This document shows positions 14,698-23,049 of a stretch of 37,446 nt of DNA, piece after piece (position 1 is the first letter of the stretch; each line of letters opens with the position of its first letter). Origin of the DNA: HGM11525 sp045649145. Lineage in GTDB: Bacteria; Bacillota; Clostridia; UBA1381. Below the pieces are notes generated by a model. That model searched no databases. It was not told the DNA's origin and saw only the letters and a program-made list of their open reading frames with translations. Location of the stretch: NCBI GenBank assembly GCA_045649145.1, contig JAZRPK010000060.1:1-37446 (forward strand). The letters are read 5' to 3'. Both the position numbers and the translations under genes were made by a program.

Positions 14698-15186
14698 ATG
14701 GAGAAAACCAGCACATTGCCATTTAAGGGCACAAAAGAACAGGAGGCAAAACTGTTAGAGGTTATTGCTGAGCACAAAGGTCAGAGGGGCGCTGCAATTC
14801 CCGTGCTTCATAAGGCACAGGAGATTTACGGCTATCTTCCCATTGAGGTTCAGACAATGATTGCCGAGGGCTTGGATGTACCCTTAGCAGAAATTTACGG
14901 CATCGTAACCTTCTACACACAGTTCTCTCTTAACCCGAAGGGCGAATATCAGATAGGAGTATGTCTTGGTACTGCTTGCTATGTTAAGGGCTCGGGTGAT
15001 ATTCTTGAGGAAATTAAAGAAATTTTGAAGATTGATGTAGGTGAGTGTACGCCCGACGGCAAGTTCTCTCTTGAGGCAACACGTTGTGTCGGTGCGTGCG
15101 GTCTTGCACCGGTTGTAACCATCAACGAGGATGTTTACGGACGTCTTAATAAGGGCGAAATCGGCGCAGTGCTTGCAAAATATTGA
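14698..15186 (+). CDS. hydC: Bifurcating [FeFe]-hydrogenase subunit HydC (NuoE-like)
   Basis: The 162-residue protein is a NuoE-type thioredoxin-like [2Fe-2S] subunit. The N-terminal helical part (VIAEHKGQRGAAIPVLHKAQ, EIYGYLP) is followed by the cluster ligands C89 and C94 (CLGTACYVKG) and C130 and C134 (CVGACGLAP). In HydABC it passes electrons to or from the flavin site of HydB. ATG start with ACAGGAGGT upstream. The stop is one base away from the next ATG. It heads the second transcription unit of the cluster. Confidence 0.93.
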   Translation: MEKTSTLPFKGTKEQEAKLLEVIAEHKGQRGAAIPVLHKAQEIYGYLPIEVQTMIAEGLDVPLAEIYGIVTFYTQFSLNPKGEYQIGVCLGTACYVKGSGDILEEIKEILKIDVGECTPDGKFSLEATRCVGACGLAPVVTINEDVYGRLNKGEIGAVLAKY

Positions 15187-15187
15187 T

Positions 15188-15745
15188 ATGGAAGAGCTGT
15201 CTTTGCATATACTTGACATTGCAGAGAACTCTGTTGCGGCAGGCGCAACGCTAATCGGTATCGAAATAACCGAGGACAAAGAGGCGGACTTACTTTCCAT
15301 CACCGTTACCGATAACGGTAAGGGAATGAGCGAGGATATGGTAAAAAATGTGGTTGATCCGTTTACAACGGGAAGAACAACACGCCGTGTCGGGCTTGGG
15401 ATACCGCTTTTGAAGCTTGCTGCCGAACTTACGGGCGGAGGAATTGAGATAGAGTCGGAAGAAGGTAAGGGAACACGTGTTTTCGCACGCTTTGGTTATT
15501 CCCACATCGACCGTCAGCCGCTCGGGGATATTGCGTCAACTATGCATCAGCTGATGATAATGAACGAGAATACGGATTTTCTCTATTCTCATAAGGTAGA
15601 CGGCACTGAATTTAAGCTGGACACCAGAGAGGTTAAGGAAATTCTCGGCGGTGTATCGCTTGCCGAGCACGAGGTTATGGTCTGGCTTCTCGGGTACCTT
15701 AAAGAAAATGAAAATTCGCTGTATAAAACAAGCGGAAAGGAATGA
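15188..15745 (+). CDS. Hydrogenase-associated GHKL ATPase without kinase phospho-acceptor
   Basis: The 185-residue protein has a histidine-kinase-type ATPase domain: N box LDIAENSVAAGA at 9-20, G1 DNGKGMS at about 44-50, the lid VDPFTTGRTTRRVGLGIPLL, and G3 EGKGTRV. No dimerisation/phospho-acceptor helix, sensor domain or membrane segment exists. A C-terminal extension of about 70 residues (KVDGTEFKLDTREVKEILGG) is conserved-looking but unassigned. It starts one base after the hydC stop, and a ferredoxin-like gene follows after 6 bases, so stoichiometric coexpression with the hydrogenase is likely. Its role, perhaps ATP-dependent control of HydABC or of the cluster's regulators, is unknown. 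Confidence 0.9.
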   Translation: MEELSLHILDIAENSVAAGATLIGIEITEDKEADLLSITVTDNGKGMSEDMVKNVVDPFTTGRTTRRVGLGIPLLKLAAELTGGGIEIESEEGKGTRVFARFGYSHIDRQPLGDIASTMHQLMIMNENTDFLYSHKVDGTEFKLDTREVKEILGGVSLAEHEVMVWLLGYLKENENSLYKTSGKE

Positions 15746-15751
15746 TTTGGA

Positions 15752-16120
15752 ATGAAGAGTCTTGCTGAATTGCAGGAAATCAGAAACAGAACAATTGGCA
15801 ATCTCACAATGCGTAAAGAGGATGACGACGCAGTAAGAGTAGTAGTCGGAATGGCTACTTGCGGTATTGCTGCAGGTGCACGTCCGGTAATGAGCGCTTT
15901 TGTAGAAGAGATTGCAAAGCGTAATCTGGCAAATGTAACAGTTGCACAGACCGGCTGTATCGGTGTTTGCCGCTTAGAGCCGATTGTTGAGATCACACTT
16001 CCCGGACAGGAGAAGGTTACTTACGTAAAAATGTCTCCCGAGAAGGTTGCCAGAGTGGTGGCAGAACACATTGTAAACAAGCAGGTTGTAACCGAGTACA
16101 CAATCGGCGCAGCCGAGTAA
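15752..16120 (+). CDS. Thioredoxin-like [2Fe-2S] ferredoxin domain protein with three cysteines
   Basis: The 122-residue protein has the thioredoxin-like ferredoxin fold of the NuoE C-terminal half: VVGMATCGIAAGA, then VTVAQTGCIGVCRLEP, then VTYVKMSPEKVARVVAEHI. Only C37, C69 and C73 remain; the fourth ligand normally found four to five residues after C37 is absent (GIAAGA). I believe close relatives in hydrogenase operons share this pattern, so it is a family trait and not a mutation here. Cluster binding may need another ligand or a partner subunit. ATG at 15752 with AAAGGA 13 bases upstream; HydB follows after 37 bases. Confidence 0.88.
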   Translation: MKSLAELQEIRNRTIGNLTMRKEDDDAVRVVVGMATCGIAAGARPVMSAFVEEIAKRNLANVTVAQTGCIGVCRLEPIVEITLPGQEKVTYVKMSPEKVARVVAEHIVNKQVVTEYTIGAAE

Positions 16121-16157
16121 TCAAATATAAATATTGAAAGAAAGGACAGCATTTACA

Positions 16158-17951
16158 ATGGATATGGTAAGAGCTCACGTCCTTTGCTGCGGCGGTACAG
16201 GCTGTACGTCGTCAGGCTGCGATGCCATTATTAAAGAAATGGAAGCACAGCTTGCTGCAAACGGACTTGAAAAAGAAATCAAGGTTATCAAAACAGGATG
16301 CTTCGGCCTTTGTGCACTTGGCCCTGTTATGATTGTTTACCCCGAGGGCTGCTTCTACAGCAGAGTCGAGGTTGCAGATGTTAAGGAAATCGTTGAGGAG
16401 CATCTTTTGAAGGGACGTATCGTTAAGCGTCTTCTTTATCAGGAAACAATCGAAGAGGATAATATCAAGAGTCTCAACGAGGTTGACTTCTATAAAAAGC
16501 AGATGCGTATAGCGCTTCGTAACTGTGGTGTCATAGACCCCGAAAACATCGACGAATACATAGCTTTCGACGGCTATAAGGCACTTGGTAAGTGTATTAC
16601 TGAGATGTCAAGAGAGGATGTTATCGAGGAGATTAAAAAATCAGGACTTCGTGGCCGTGGTGGCGGCGGATTCCCGACAGGTCTTAAATGGCAGTTTGCT
16701 GCTGCTCAGGAGAACGAGCAGAAGTATGTCTGCTGTAACGCAGACGAGGGCGACCCCGGCGCATTTATGGACCGTTCAATCCTTGAGGGCGACCCCCATG
16801 CTGTAATCGAGGCTATGGCTATTGCAGGTTACGCAATCGGAGCTGACCAGGGTTATGTATATATCCGTGCAGAGTACCCGATTGCTGTTAAGAGATTGCA
16901 GATTGCGATTGATCAGGCTAAGGAATACGGCCTCTTGGGCAAAAACATTTTCGGCACAGATTTCAGCTTCGACCTTGAAATCCGTCTTGGTGCCGGTGCG
17001 TTTGTCTGCGGTGAGGAAACCGCACTTATGACCTCTATCGAGGGTAAGAGAGGCGAGCCCAGACCCCGTCCGCCGTTCCCGGCTGTTAAGGGACTTTGGG
17101 AAAAGCCGACTATTCTTAACAACGTAGAAACCTACGCAAATATTCCGCAGATTATCAATAACGGTGCTGACTGGTTTACATCTATCGGTACTGAAAAATC
17201 AAAGGGAACAAAGGTATTTGCTCTCGGCGGCAAGATTAATAATACCGGTCTTGTTGAGGTTCCGATGGGTACAACTCTTCGCGAGATTGTAGAAGAAATC
17301 GGTGGCGGTATTCCCGACGGTAAAAAGTTTAAGGCAGCGCAGACAGGTGGCCCTTCAGGCGGATGTATCCCTGCAGATTTGATGGATACTCCCATCGACT
17401 ACGATTCACTTATGGCAATCGGCTCAATGATGGGCTCGGGCGGTCTTATCGTAATGGACGAAGATAACTGTATGGTTGATATTGCAAAATTCTTCCTCGA
17501 GTTTACAGTTGACGAGTCCTGCGGTAAGTGTACACCCTGCCGTGTCGGTACCAGAAGACTTCTCGAAATCCTTACCAAGATTACCGATGGTAAAGGCACA
17601 ATGGAAGATATTGATAAGCTGGAGGAGCTTTGCTACTCAATTAAAGAGTCATCGCTTTGCGGTCTCGGACAAACTGCTCCGAACCCTGTTCTTTCAACAC
17701 TTAAGTACTTCCGTGACGAGTATGAGGCTCACGTACGTGACAAGGTTTGCCCTGCAGGCGTATGTAAGGCACTTGCAAAATACATCATCGACCCTGAAAA
17801 GTGTAAGGGCTGCAGCCTTTGTGCAAGACAGTGTCCGGTTAATGCTATTACAGGTGAAGTTCGCTCGCCGTTTGTTATTGACCAGGATAAGTGTATCAAG
17901 TGCGGTGCTTGTATGAGCAGTTGTAAGTTTGGTGCAATATATAAGAAGTAA
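16158..17951 (+). CDS. hydB: Bifurcating [FeFe]-hydrogenase subunit HydB (NuoF-like)
   Basis: The 597-residue flavoprotein is the NADH-oxidising core of HydABC. An N-terminal thioredoxin-like [2Fe-2S] domain comes first (C10, C16 in CCGGTGC; C48, C52 in CFGLC). The NuoF module follows, with FMN loop GLRGRGGGGFPTG at 163-175 and NADH/FMN motif GAGAFVCGEETAL at 278-290. Next come the [4Fe-4S] motif ESCGKCTPCRVG with C501, and two C-terminal ferredoxin [4Fe-4S] motifs (CKGCSLCARQCP, CIKCGACMSSCK). Known homologues form the electron-bifurcating centre linking NAD(H), ferredoxin and HydA. I chose ATG 16158 over an upstream TTG at 16134. HydA begins 19 bases later. Confidence 0.96.
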   Translation: MDMVRAHVLCCGGTGCTSSGCDAIIKEMEAQLAANGLEKEIKVIKTGCFGLCALGPVMIVYPEGCFYSRVEVADVKEIVEEHLLKGRIVKRLLYQETIEEDNIKSLNEVDFYKKQMRIALRNCGVIDPENIDEYIAFDGYKALGKCITEMSREDVIEEIKKSGLRGRGGGGFPTGLKWQFAAAQENEQKYVCCNADEGDPGAFMDRSILEGDPHAVIEAMAIAGYAIGADQGYVYIRAEYPIAVKRLQIAIDQAKEYGLLGKNIFGTDFSFDLEIRLGAGAFVCGEETALMTSIEGKRGEPRPRPPFPAVKGLWEKPTILNNVETYANIPQIINNGADWFTSIGTEKSKGTKVFALGGKINNTGLVEVPMGTTLREIVEEIGGGIPDGKKFKAAQTGGPSGGCIPADLMDTPIDYDSLMAIGSMMGSGGLIVMDEDNCMVDIAKFFLEFTVDESCGKCTPCRVGTRRLLEILTKITDGKGTMEDIDKLEELCYSIKESSLCGLGQTAPNPVLSTLKYFRDEYEAHVRDKVCPAGVCKALAKYIIDPEKCKGCSLCARQCPVNAITGEVRSPFVIDQDKCIKCGACMSSCKFGAIYKK

Positions 17952-17970
17952 TTTGGAGGACTGACATAAA

Positions 17971-19704
17971 ATGGTAAATTTGAAAATTAATGGCCGCGAT
18001 GTGTCTGTGCCCGAGGGTTATACAGTACTTCAGGCGGCAAGAGAAGCCGGAATTGATATCCCTACCCTTTGCTATCTTAAGGACGTATCACACACCGGCT
18101 CATGCAGAATGTGTGTTGTTGAAATAAAGGGTGCAAGAGCACTTCAGGCTGCTTGCGTGTATCCCGTTGCTGAGGGTATCGAGGTACTCACACACTCTGC
18201 CCGTGTTAAAAGAGCAAGAAAGGCAACTCTTGAGCTGATTTTGTCAAATCACGACAGAAAGTGCCTGACCTGTGCAAGAAACCAGAACTGTGAGCTTCAG
18301 GCACTTTGTGACGAGCTTGGAGTTGACGAAATTGCATACGAGGGTGTCAGAAACGAATATGACATAGACGATTTGTCGCCGTCAATAGTACGTGATAACA
18401 ATAAGTGTGTGCTTTGCCGCCGCTGTGTAAGCGTATGTAAGGACGTACAGACTGTTGGTGTTATCGACACAATGGAGCGTGGATTTATAACAAAGGTTGG
18501 CTGTGCATTCGATAAGCCGCTTTCAGAAACTGCCTGCGTAAACTGCGGTCAGTGTATTGCAGCTTGTCCTGTTGGCGCACTTCGTGAGAAGGATAGCACA
18601 GACCTTGTTTGGGAGGCTATTGAAGACGAGGACAAGTATGTAATAGTACAGACTGCCCCCGCTGTAAGAGCTGCTCTCGGCGAGGAGTTCGGTTACGAAA
18701 TCGGTACAGCTGTAACAGGTAAAATGGCAGCAGCGCTTAAAAGACTTGGCTTTGATAAGGTATTTGACACCGATACAGGTGCAGACCTTACAATTATGGA
18801 AGAGGGAACAGAGCTTTTAGACCGTTTGCAGAATGGCGGCAAGCTTCCGCTTATCACCTCCTGCTCACCCGGTTGGATTAAGTTCTGTGAGCATAATTTC
18901 CCCGACTTCCTTGATAATCTTTCAAGCTGTAAGTCGCCGCATCAGATGTTCGGTGCAATCCTGAAGAGCTATTATGCTAAAAAACAGGGTATCGACCCGA
19001 AAAAGATGTTTGTTGTTTCGGTTATGCCTTGCGTAGCTAAGAAATTCGAGTCTGCAAGAGATGAGATGGAGGCTGATGGTCTTCGTGATGTAGATGCAGT
19101 TATCACTACCAGAGAGCTTGCTAAAATGATTAAGCAGTCGGGTATAAAGTTTACAGAATTGCCTGATGAGGACTTTGACAATCCGTTTGAGGAGGCAACA
19201 GGTGCCGGCGTTATCTTCGGTGCAACAGGCGGTGTTACCGAGGCGGCGTTAAGAACTGTATACGAAATTGTTGAAAAGAAGCCTTTGGATAAGGTTGAGT
19301 TTGAGGCAGTCCGTGGTACAGAGGGTATCAAGGAAGCTACTGTTACCCTTGGTGGCAAGGATGTTCGTGTGGCAATCGCTCACGGTCTTGGTAATGCAAG
19401 AAAGCTCCTCGATTCTATCAGAAGTGGCGAGAAGAACTACGAGTTTATCGAGATTATGGCTTGCCCCGGCGGTTGCGTAACAGGCGGCGGTCAGCCTATT
19501 TGCTCTGCTAAGACTTATATGGATATAGACCTTAAGACTGCAAGAGCAAAGGCACTCTATTCTGAAGATGAGCGTCTTGCAATCCGTAAGAGCCACGAGA
19601 ACCCCGATATTAAGAAACTCTATGACGAGTTCCTTGAAAAGCCAGGTTCACACGTTGCACACGAGTTGTTGCACACTCACTATAAGGCTCGTCCTAAGTA
19701 TTAA
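17971..19704 (+). CDS. hydA: Bifurcating [FeFe]-hydrogenase catalytic subunit HydA
   Basis: The 577-residue subunit carries the H-cluster. In order: an N-terminal [2Fe-2S] domain (C34, C45, C48, C62), a His-ligated [4Fe-4S] site (H94, C98, C101, C107), two [4Fe-4S] motifs (CVLCRRCVSVC and CVNCGQCIAACP), then the catalytic domain. L1 is TSCSPGW at 296-302, L2 is MPCVAKKFE at 352-360 and L3 is MACPGGCVTGGGQP at 496-509. With HydB and HydC it should couple oxidation of NADH and reduced ferredoxin to H2 formation. L1 has Ser299 where many enzymes have a second Cys. ATG with GGAGG 12 bases upstream. The maturases HydE, HydF and HydG are not in this window. Confidence 0.97.
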   Translation: MVNLKINGRDVSVPEGYTVLQAAREAGIDIPTLCYLKDVSHTGSCRMCVVEIKGARALQAACVYPVAEGIEVLTHSARVKRARKATLELILSNHDRKCLTCARNQNCELQALCDELGVDEIAYEGVRNEYDIDDLSPSIVRDNNKCVLCRRCVSVCKDVQTVGVIDTMERGFITKVGCAFDKPLSETACVNCGQCIAACPVGALREKDSTDLVWEAIEDEDKYVIVQTAPAVRAALGEEFGYEIGTAVTGKMAAALKRLGFDKVFDTDTGADLTIMEEGTELLDRLQNGGKLPLITSCSPGWIKFCEHNFPDFLDNLSSCKSPHQMFGAILKSYYAKKQGIDPKKMFVVSVMPCVAKKFESARDEMEADGLRDVDAVITTRELAKMIKQSGIKFTELPDEDFDNPFEEATGAGVIFGATGGVTEAALRTVYEIVEKKPLDKVEFEAVRGTEGIKEATVTLGGKDVRVAIAHGLGNARKLLDSIRSGEKNYEFIEIMACPGGCVTGGGQPICSAKTYMDIDLKTARAKALYSEDERLAIRKSHENPDIKKLYDEFLEKPGSHVAHELLHTHYKARPKY

Positions 19705-19712
19705 AATTATAT

Positions 19713-19746
19713 ACACCTCCCGATGATAGCTTTCGGGAGGTGTTTT
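19713..19746 (+). terminator. Terminator of the hydrogenase operon
   Basis: ACACCTCCCGA (19713-19723) pairs perfectly with TCGGGAGGTGT (19733-19743), and TTT follows. It lies 8 bases after the hydA stop. Confidence 0.88.
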
Positions 19747-19747
19747 G

Positions 19748-19796
19748 ATTGTATAACGAAAACCACGCGATAGTCGCGTGGTTTTCGTTATACAAT
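19748..19796. repeat. Perfect 23-bp inverted repeat with a 3-base loop
   Basis: The left arm at 19748-19770 and the right arm at 19774-19796 are exact reverse complements around TAG. The top of the stem is GC-rich (CCACGCGA) and the base is AT-rich. It could form a very stable RNA hairpin in both directions or a DNA cruciform. It sits between two further hairpins in the convergent gap and may act as a transcription barrier. Confidence 0.9.
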
Positions 19797-19797
19797 G

Positions 19798-19826
19798 AAC
19801 TATCCCCCGTTATACGGGGGATAGTT
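19798..19826 (-). terminator. Hairpin after the AGCS symporter gene, likely terminator
   Basis: AACTATCCCCCGT and its exact complement (13 bp) surround a TAT loop, starting 5 bases after the symporter stop on the minus strand. The U run after it is poor, so termination may rely on the stem or on the adjoining 23-bp hairpin. Confidence 0.65.
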
Positions 19827-19830
19827 ATTC

Positions 19831-21528
19831 TTAATCAAGCATTGACTCCTGCTCCGCCTGAATATCGGGGTGGATAGAGAGCATAGGCTGGATTGCATCG
19901 TCACCCTTCATTTTACGCTTTAAGTAGTTTCTCGTAATTGCAAGTACCGTACCTGAGAGCGCAAGCACGCCGATAAGGTTAGGCAATGCCATAAGTCCGT
20001 TTAACGTGTCGGAAATATCCCAGGCAAGCTCAAGACTCATTGTCGCACCGACTGCCACAAACAGTACGAAAAGCACCTTATAGATAATAGTTGCTTTAGT
20101 GCCGAACAGGAACTCAAATGCCTTAGTTCCGTAGAAGGACCAGCCAAGAACGGTAGAGAAGGCAAAGAAGGTAATTGCAATTGCCACAAATACTCCTGCA
20201 AAGGAGCCAAAGCCGTGCGAAAATGCGGTGCTTACAAAGGGCACGCCCTCAAGCTGCATGCCATAGGTTTCGCTGTTTGGCTTATCGTCTAAGGAAACGA
20301 TAACATCGGTATCGGTGTTAAGGACACCAAGCAGGTTATCATTTTCGTCAAGAGCTACAAGAACCTGCGTGTCGGGGTCAAGCGAATCGATAAGAGTATC
20401 GGCATAATAGACCTTTTCAACCTCGCAGTCATAGAGATTGACCTCGTCAATTTTAGCATCTGTAACTGTAATAATGCCGATATTCTCTGTTGTGATGTCC
20501 AGAGGCTTTACCACTCCGGAGCTGAGGATTACCAAAGCGGTCAGAGTGCATACAACAATTGTATCGGCGAACACCTCAAATATTCCCCACATACCCTGAA
20601 CAACAGGCTCTTTAACATCAGAGGCACAGTTTGCCATGACAGACGAGCCGAGTCCTGCCTCGTTCGAGAATACGCCGCGCTTAAAGCCCATTGTGATTGC
20701 CTGCTTAATCGCCGCACCGACAATTCCGCCTGCTACAGCCTTAAATCCAAACGCACCCTTAAATATGCTTACAAAAACAGAGGGGACGTTTTGTATATTC
20801 ATAATAACAATTATAACCGCGCCTATTATATACGCAACCGCCATAAACGGCACTAAGATTGAGGTAACTTTGCCGATTCTTTTAATGCCGCCTACCACTA
20901 CCAAAGCAGTGATAACAGCAAGTACAATACCTGTTACCAGTACCGGAAGATTAAAGGTATCGTAAAGAGCGCTTGCAATGGAGTTAACCTGCGTCATATT
21001 ACCTATTCCAAAAGATGCAAGCACACAAAACAGTGCAAACAGACCGGCAAGAATATGACCGATTTTGTTGTTAAGCCCGTCACGAAGATAGTACATCGCC
21101 CCGCCTGACCATTCGCCGTCTTTGTTCTTTTTGCGGTAATAGATGCCAAGTACATTTTCGGAATATGCAGTCATCATACCGAAAAACGCCGACACCCACA
21201 TCCAGAACACTGCACCCGGACCGCCGATTGTTATTGCAGTTGCAACACCGGCGATGTTACCTGTGCCGATAGTGGCGGCAAGTGCGGTAGTAAGTGCCTG
21301 AAACTGAGATATTGCCTTCTTTTCCTTTGACGCTGTAACGTCTTTCTTCTTAAAAATTGCAAACAAGGTGTTATCAAACACGTGCTTTATCTTAGTAACC
21401 TGAAAAAACTTTGTACGCACGGTCATATAAATTCCCGTCGCAATAATAAGCACAAGCATGGGTATACCCCATACAACGCCGTTAATGGCGCTATTGATAT
21501 TGGTAACAGCCTCAATAAATTGATTCAT
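19831..21528 (-). CDS. AGCS-family alanine/glycine:cation symporter
   Basis: The 565-residue membrane protein imports small neutral amino acids with Na+ or H+. Family signatures seen are ATIGTGNIAGVATAI at about 85-99, GGPGAVFWMW at 102-111, GVFSNEAGLGSS at 285-296 and FAFSTVLGWSFYG at 455-467, with about ten hydrophobic helices. Most family members are 440-490 residues long. The excess is a hydrophilic, Asp-rich stretch at about 340-425 placed between two helices on what should be the outer face. I chose ATG 21528 with AAGGAG about 10 bases upstream; the longer frame to 21570 would cover this site. It is monocistronic or cotranscribed from cls, which ends 81 bases upstream. Confidence 0.95.
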   Translation of the reverse strand: MNQFIEAVTNINSAINGVVWGIPMLVLIIATGIYMTVRTKFFQVTKIKHVFDNTLFAIFKKKDVTASKEKKAISQFQALTTALAATIGTGNIAGVATAITIGGPGAVFWMWVSAFFGMMTAYSENVLGIYYRKKNKDGEWSGGAMYYLRDGLNNKIGHILAGLFALFCVLASFGIGNMTQVNSIASALYDTFNLPVLVTGIVLAVITALVVVGGIKRIGKVTSILVPFMAVAYIIGAVIIVIMNIQNVPSVFVSIFKGAFGFKAVAGGIVGAAIKQAITMGFKRGVFSNEAGLGSSVMANCASDVKEPVVQGMWGIFEVFADTIVVCTLTALVILSSGVVKPLDITTENIGIITVTDAKIDEVNLYDCEVEKVYYADTLIDSLDPDTQVLVALDENDNLLGVLNTDTDVIVSLDDKPNSETYGMQLEGVPFVSTAFSHGFGSFAGVFVAIAITFFAFSTVLGWSFYGTKAFEFLFGTKATIIYKVLFVLFVAVGATMSLELAWDISDTLNGLMALPNLIGVLALSGTVLAITRNYLKRKMKGDDAIQPMLSIHPDIQAEQESMLD

Positions 21529-21609
21529 TTTGTTATCTCTCCTTGTTGAAAATTTGGTATATCTTATCACAATATATTCCCGACAGGTCTTGCTTTAGCA
21601 CTTAAACAA

Positions 21610-23049
21610 TTACATAATCGGCGAAAACAGACGGAAAAAGCCTTCTTTCAGTCGGGTTTTAAGCGAGCGTTTTTCATACGCTTCTGTTGTAAGCTCGTTA
21701 GAGCTTTCGACATCATCTTCAAAGATTTGTCGGCATTTTATGGCTATATCGTCAGAATAGAAAAAGGCATTCATCTCAAAGTGCAGCTGGAAGCTGCGTA
21801 TGTCGATATTGGTAGTGCCGATTGTGGCAATTTTATCATCGACAACTACCGTTTTTGAATGAATAAATCCGTCGTAGAGATATACCTTAACACCTGCACG
21901 CAGCATCTCCTCAAGATATGAAAGGCTTGAATAGTAGACATACTTCTTGTCAGGGATTCCGGGCAGCATCAAACGTACATCAACGCCCGAATCGGCTGCG
22001 TTTATAAGCGCATTTCGAAAGGGCTGGTCAGGTACAAAGTATGGTGTCTGGATATATACATAACGCCGTGCCGAATAGAGCATCTTGATAATTCCGCTCT
22101 TGATTTCTTCGGCAGGTGAGTCGGGACCTGATGATACTATCTGCATAGGAAGGCGATTGTCTGCTTCGGCAGGTGTATCGTCAAGGTGCAGAGCATCTAA
22201 GGTTTCGCAAAGATTATCCCTTGCAGAGAAATCCCAGTCAAGACAGAACTGCTTGTATATGAGCTTGACTGCATCACCTGTAATACGAATGTGTGTATCA
22301 CGCCACGGAGTCGGTTTCTTTTTGCCCATATACTCATCGCCGATATTCATACCCCCTAAGTATGCAATTTTGTTATCAATAACAACAATCTTACGGTGAT
22401 TGCGGTGGTTTATCTTCGAAAGTGTGAATATATTTACCGGATAAAAGCTTACCGCCCGACCGCATTTGGTATTGTTAAGACTTCTTAAGAATTTCTTGGG
22501 CGTAAAGAAGCAACCGAAAGAATCGTAAAGAAGACGCACGCTGACTCCCGATTCTGCTTTCTTTATCAGTGCATCCATAATTTTGTTGCCGATATCGTCA
22601 TTTCGTACAATAAAGTAAACGAGGTTTATAGACTCTTTTGCGTTTTCTATATCTTCAAGGAGTCGATTATACTTGTCTTCGGATCTAGTAAAGATATCCA
22701 CCTCGTTTTTGTCGGTGTACAGGCAGTGATATTTACAAAAATAGCGTATGAGGTCAAGGCCTGGTATATCCTTGGTTTCGGCAGTGTCGAGAAAATCCAT
22801 CTGCTCATAAAGCCTTTTTGTAAGCTCATCACCGTGCACCTGTTTTTCGTAGTATATACCGCTTGTACGGCGTTTTACACCCAGTCCAAACACCAGAAAT
22901 ATAATGAGTCCGCCGATAGGAAAGAGTATAAAGAACAAAACCCAAGTCATACTCACAATCGGGTCCTTGCGCTGAAAAAAGACAACTACAATAATCAAAA
23001 TGAAGTTGATAAGATAAGAAAGGTCCATTATATTTCCTAAGTTAGACAT
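21610..23049 (-). CDS. cls: Cardiolipin synthase (phospholipase D family)
   Basis: The 479-residue membrane enzyme makes cardiolipin from two phosphatidylglycerols. Two N-terminal helices (about 9-25 and 32-56) are followed by two HKD motifs: HRNHRKIVVIDNKIAYLGG near 217-235 and HSKTVVVDDKIATIGTTN near 399-416, each with the His-Lys-Asp catalytic set. Length and layout match the Cls/ClsA type. ATG at 23049 with CGGAGG 7 bases upstream. The start overlaps the stop of the VanZ-like gene by 8 bases, so the two are translated together. Confidence 0.95.
   Translation of the reverse strand: MSNLGNIMDLSYLINFILIIVVVFFQRKDPIVSMTWVLFFILFPIGGLIIFLVFGLGVKRRTSGIYYEKQVHGDELTKRLYEQMDFLDTAETKDIPGLDLIRYFCKYHCLYTDKNEVDIFTRSEDKYNRLLEDIENAKESINLVYFIVRNDDIGNKIMDALIKKAESGVSVRLLYDSFGCFFTPKKFLRSLNNTKCGRAVSFYPVNIFTLSKINHRNHRKIVVIDNKIAYLGGMNIGDEYMGKKKPTPWRDTHIRITGDAVKLIYKQFCLDWDFSARDNLCETLDALHLDDTPAEADNRLPMQIVSSGPDSPAEEIKSGIIKMLYSARRYVYIQTPYFVPDQPFRNALINAADSGVDVRLMLPGIPDKKYVYYSSLSYLEEMLRAGVKVYLYDGFIHSKTVVVDDKIATIGTTNIDIRSFQLHFEMNAFFYSDDIAIKCRQIFEDDVESSNELTTEAYEKRSLKTRLKEGFFRLFSPIM

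Noticed and set aside
16134..16157. Upstream TTG start for hydB
   Set aside because: It would place the AAAGGA site inside the coding region; ATG at 16158 gives the conserved start of the thioredoxin-like domain.
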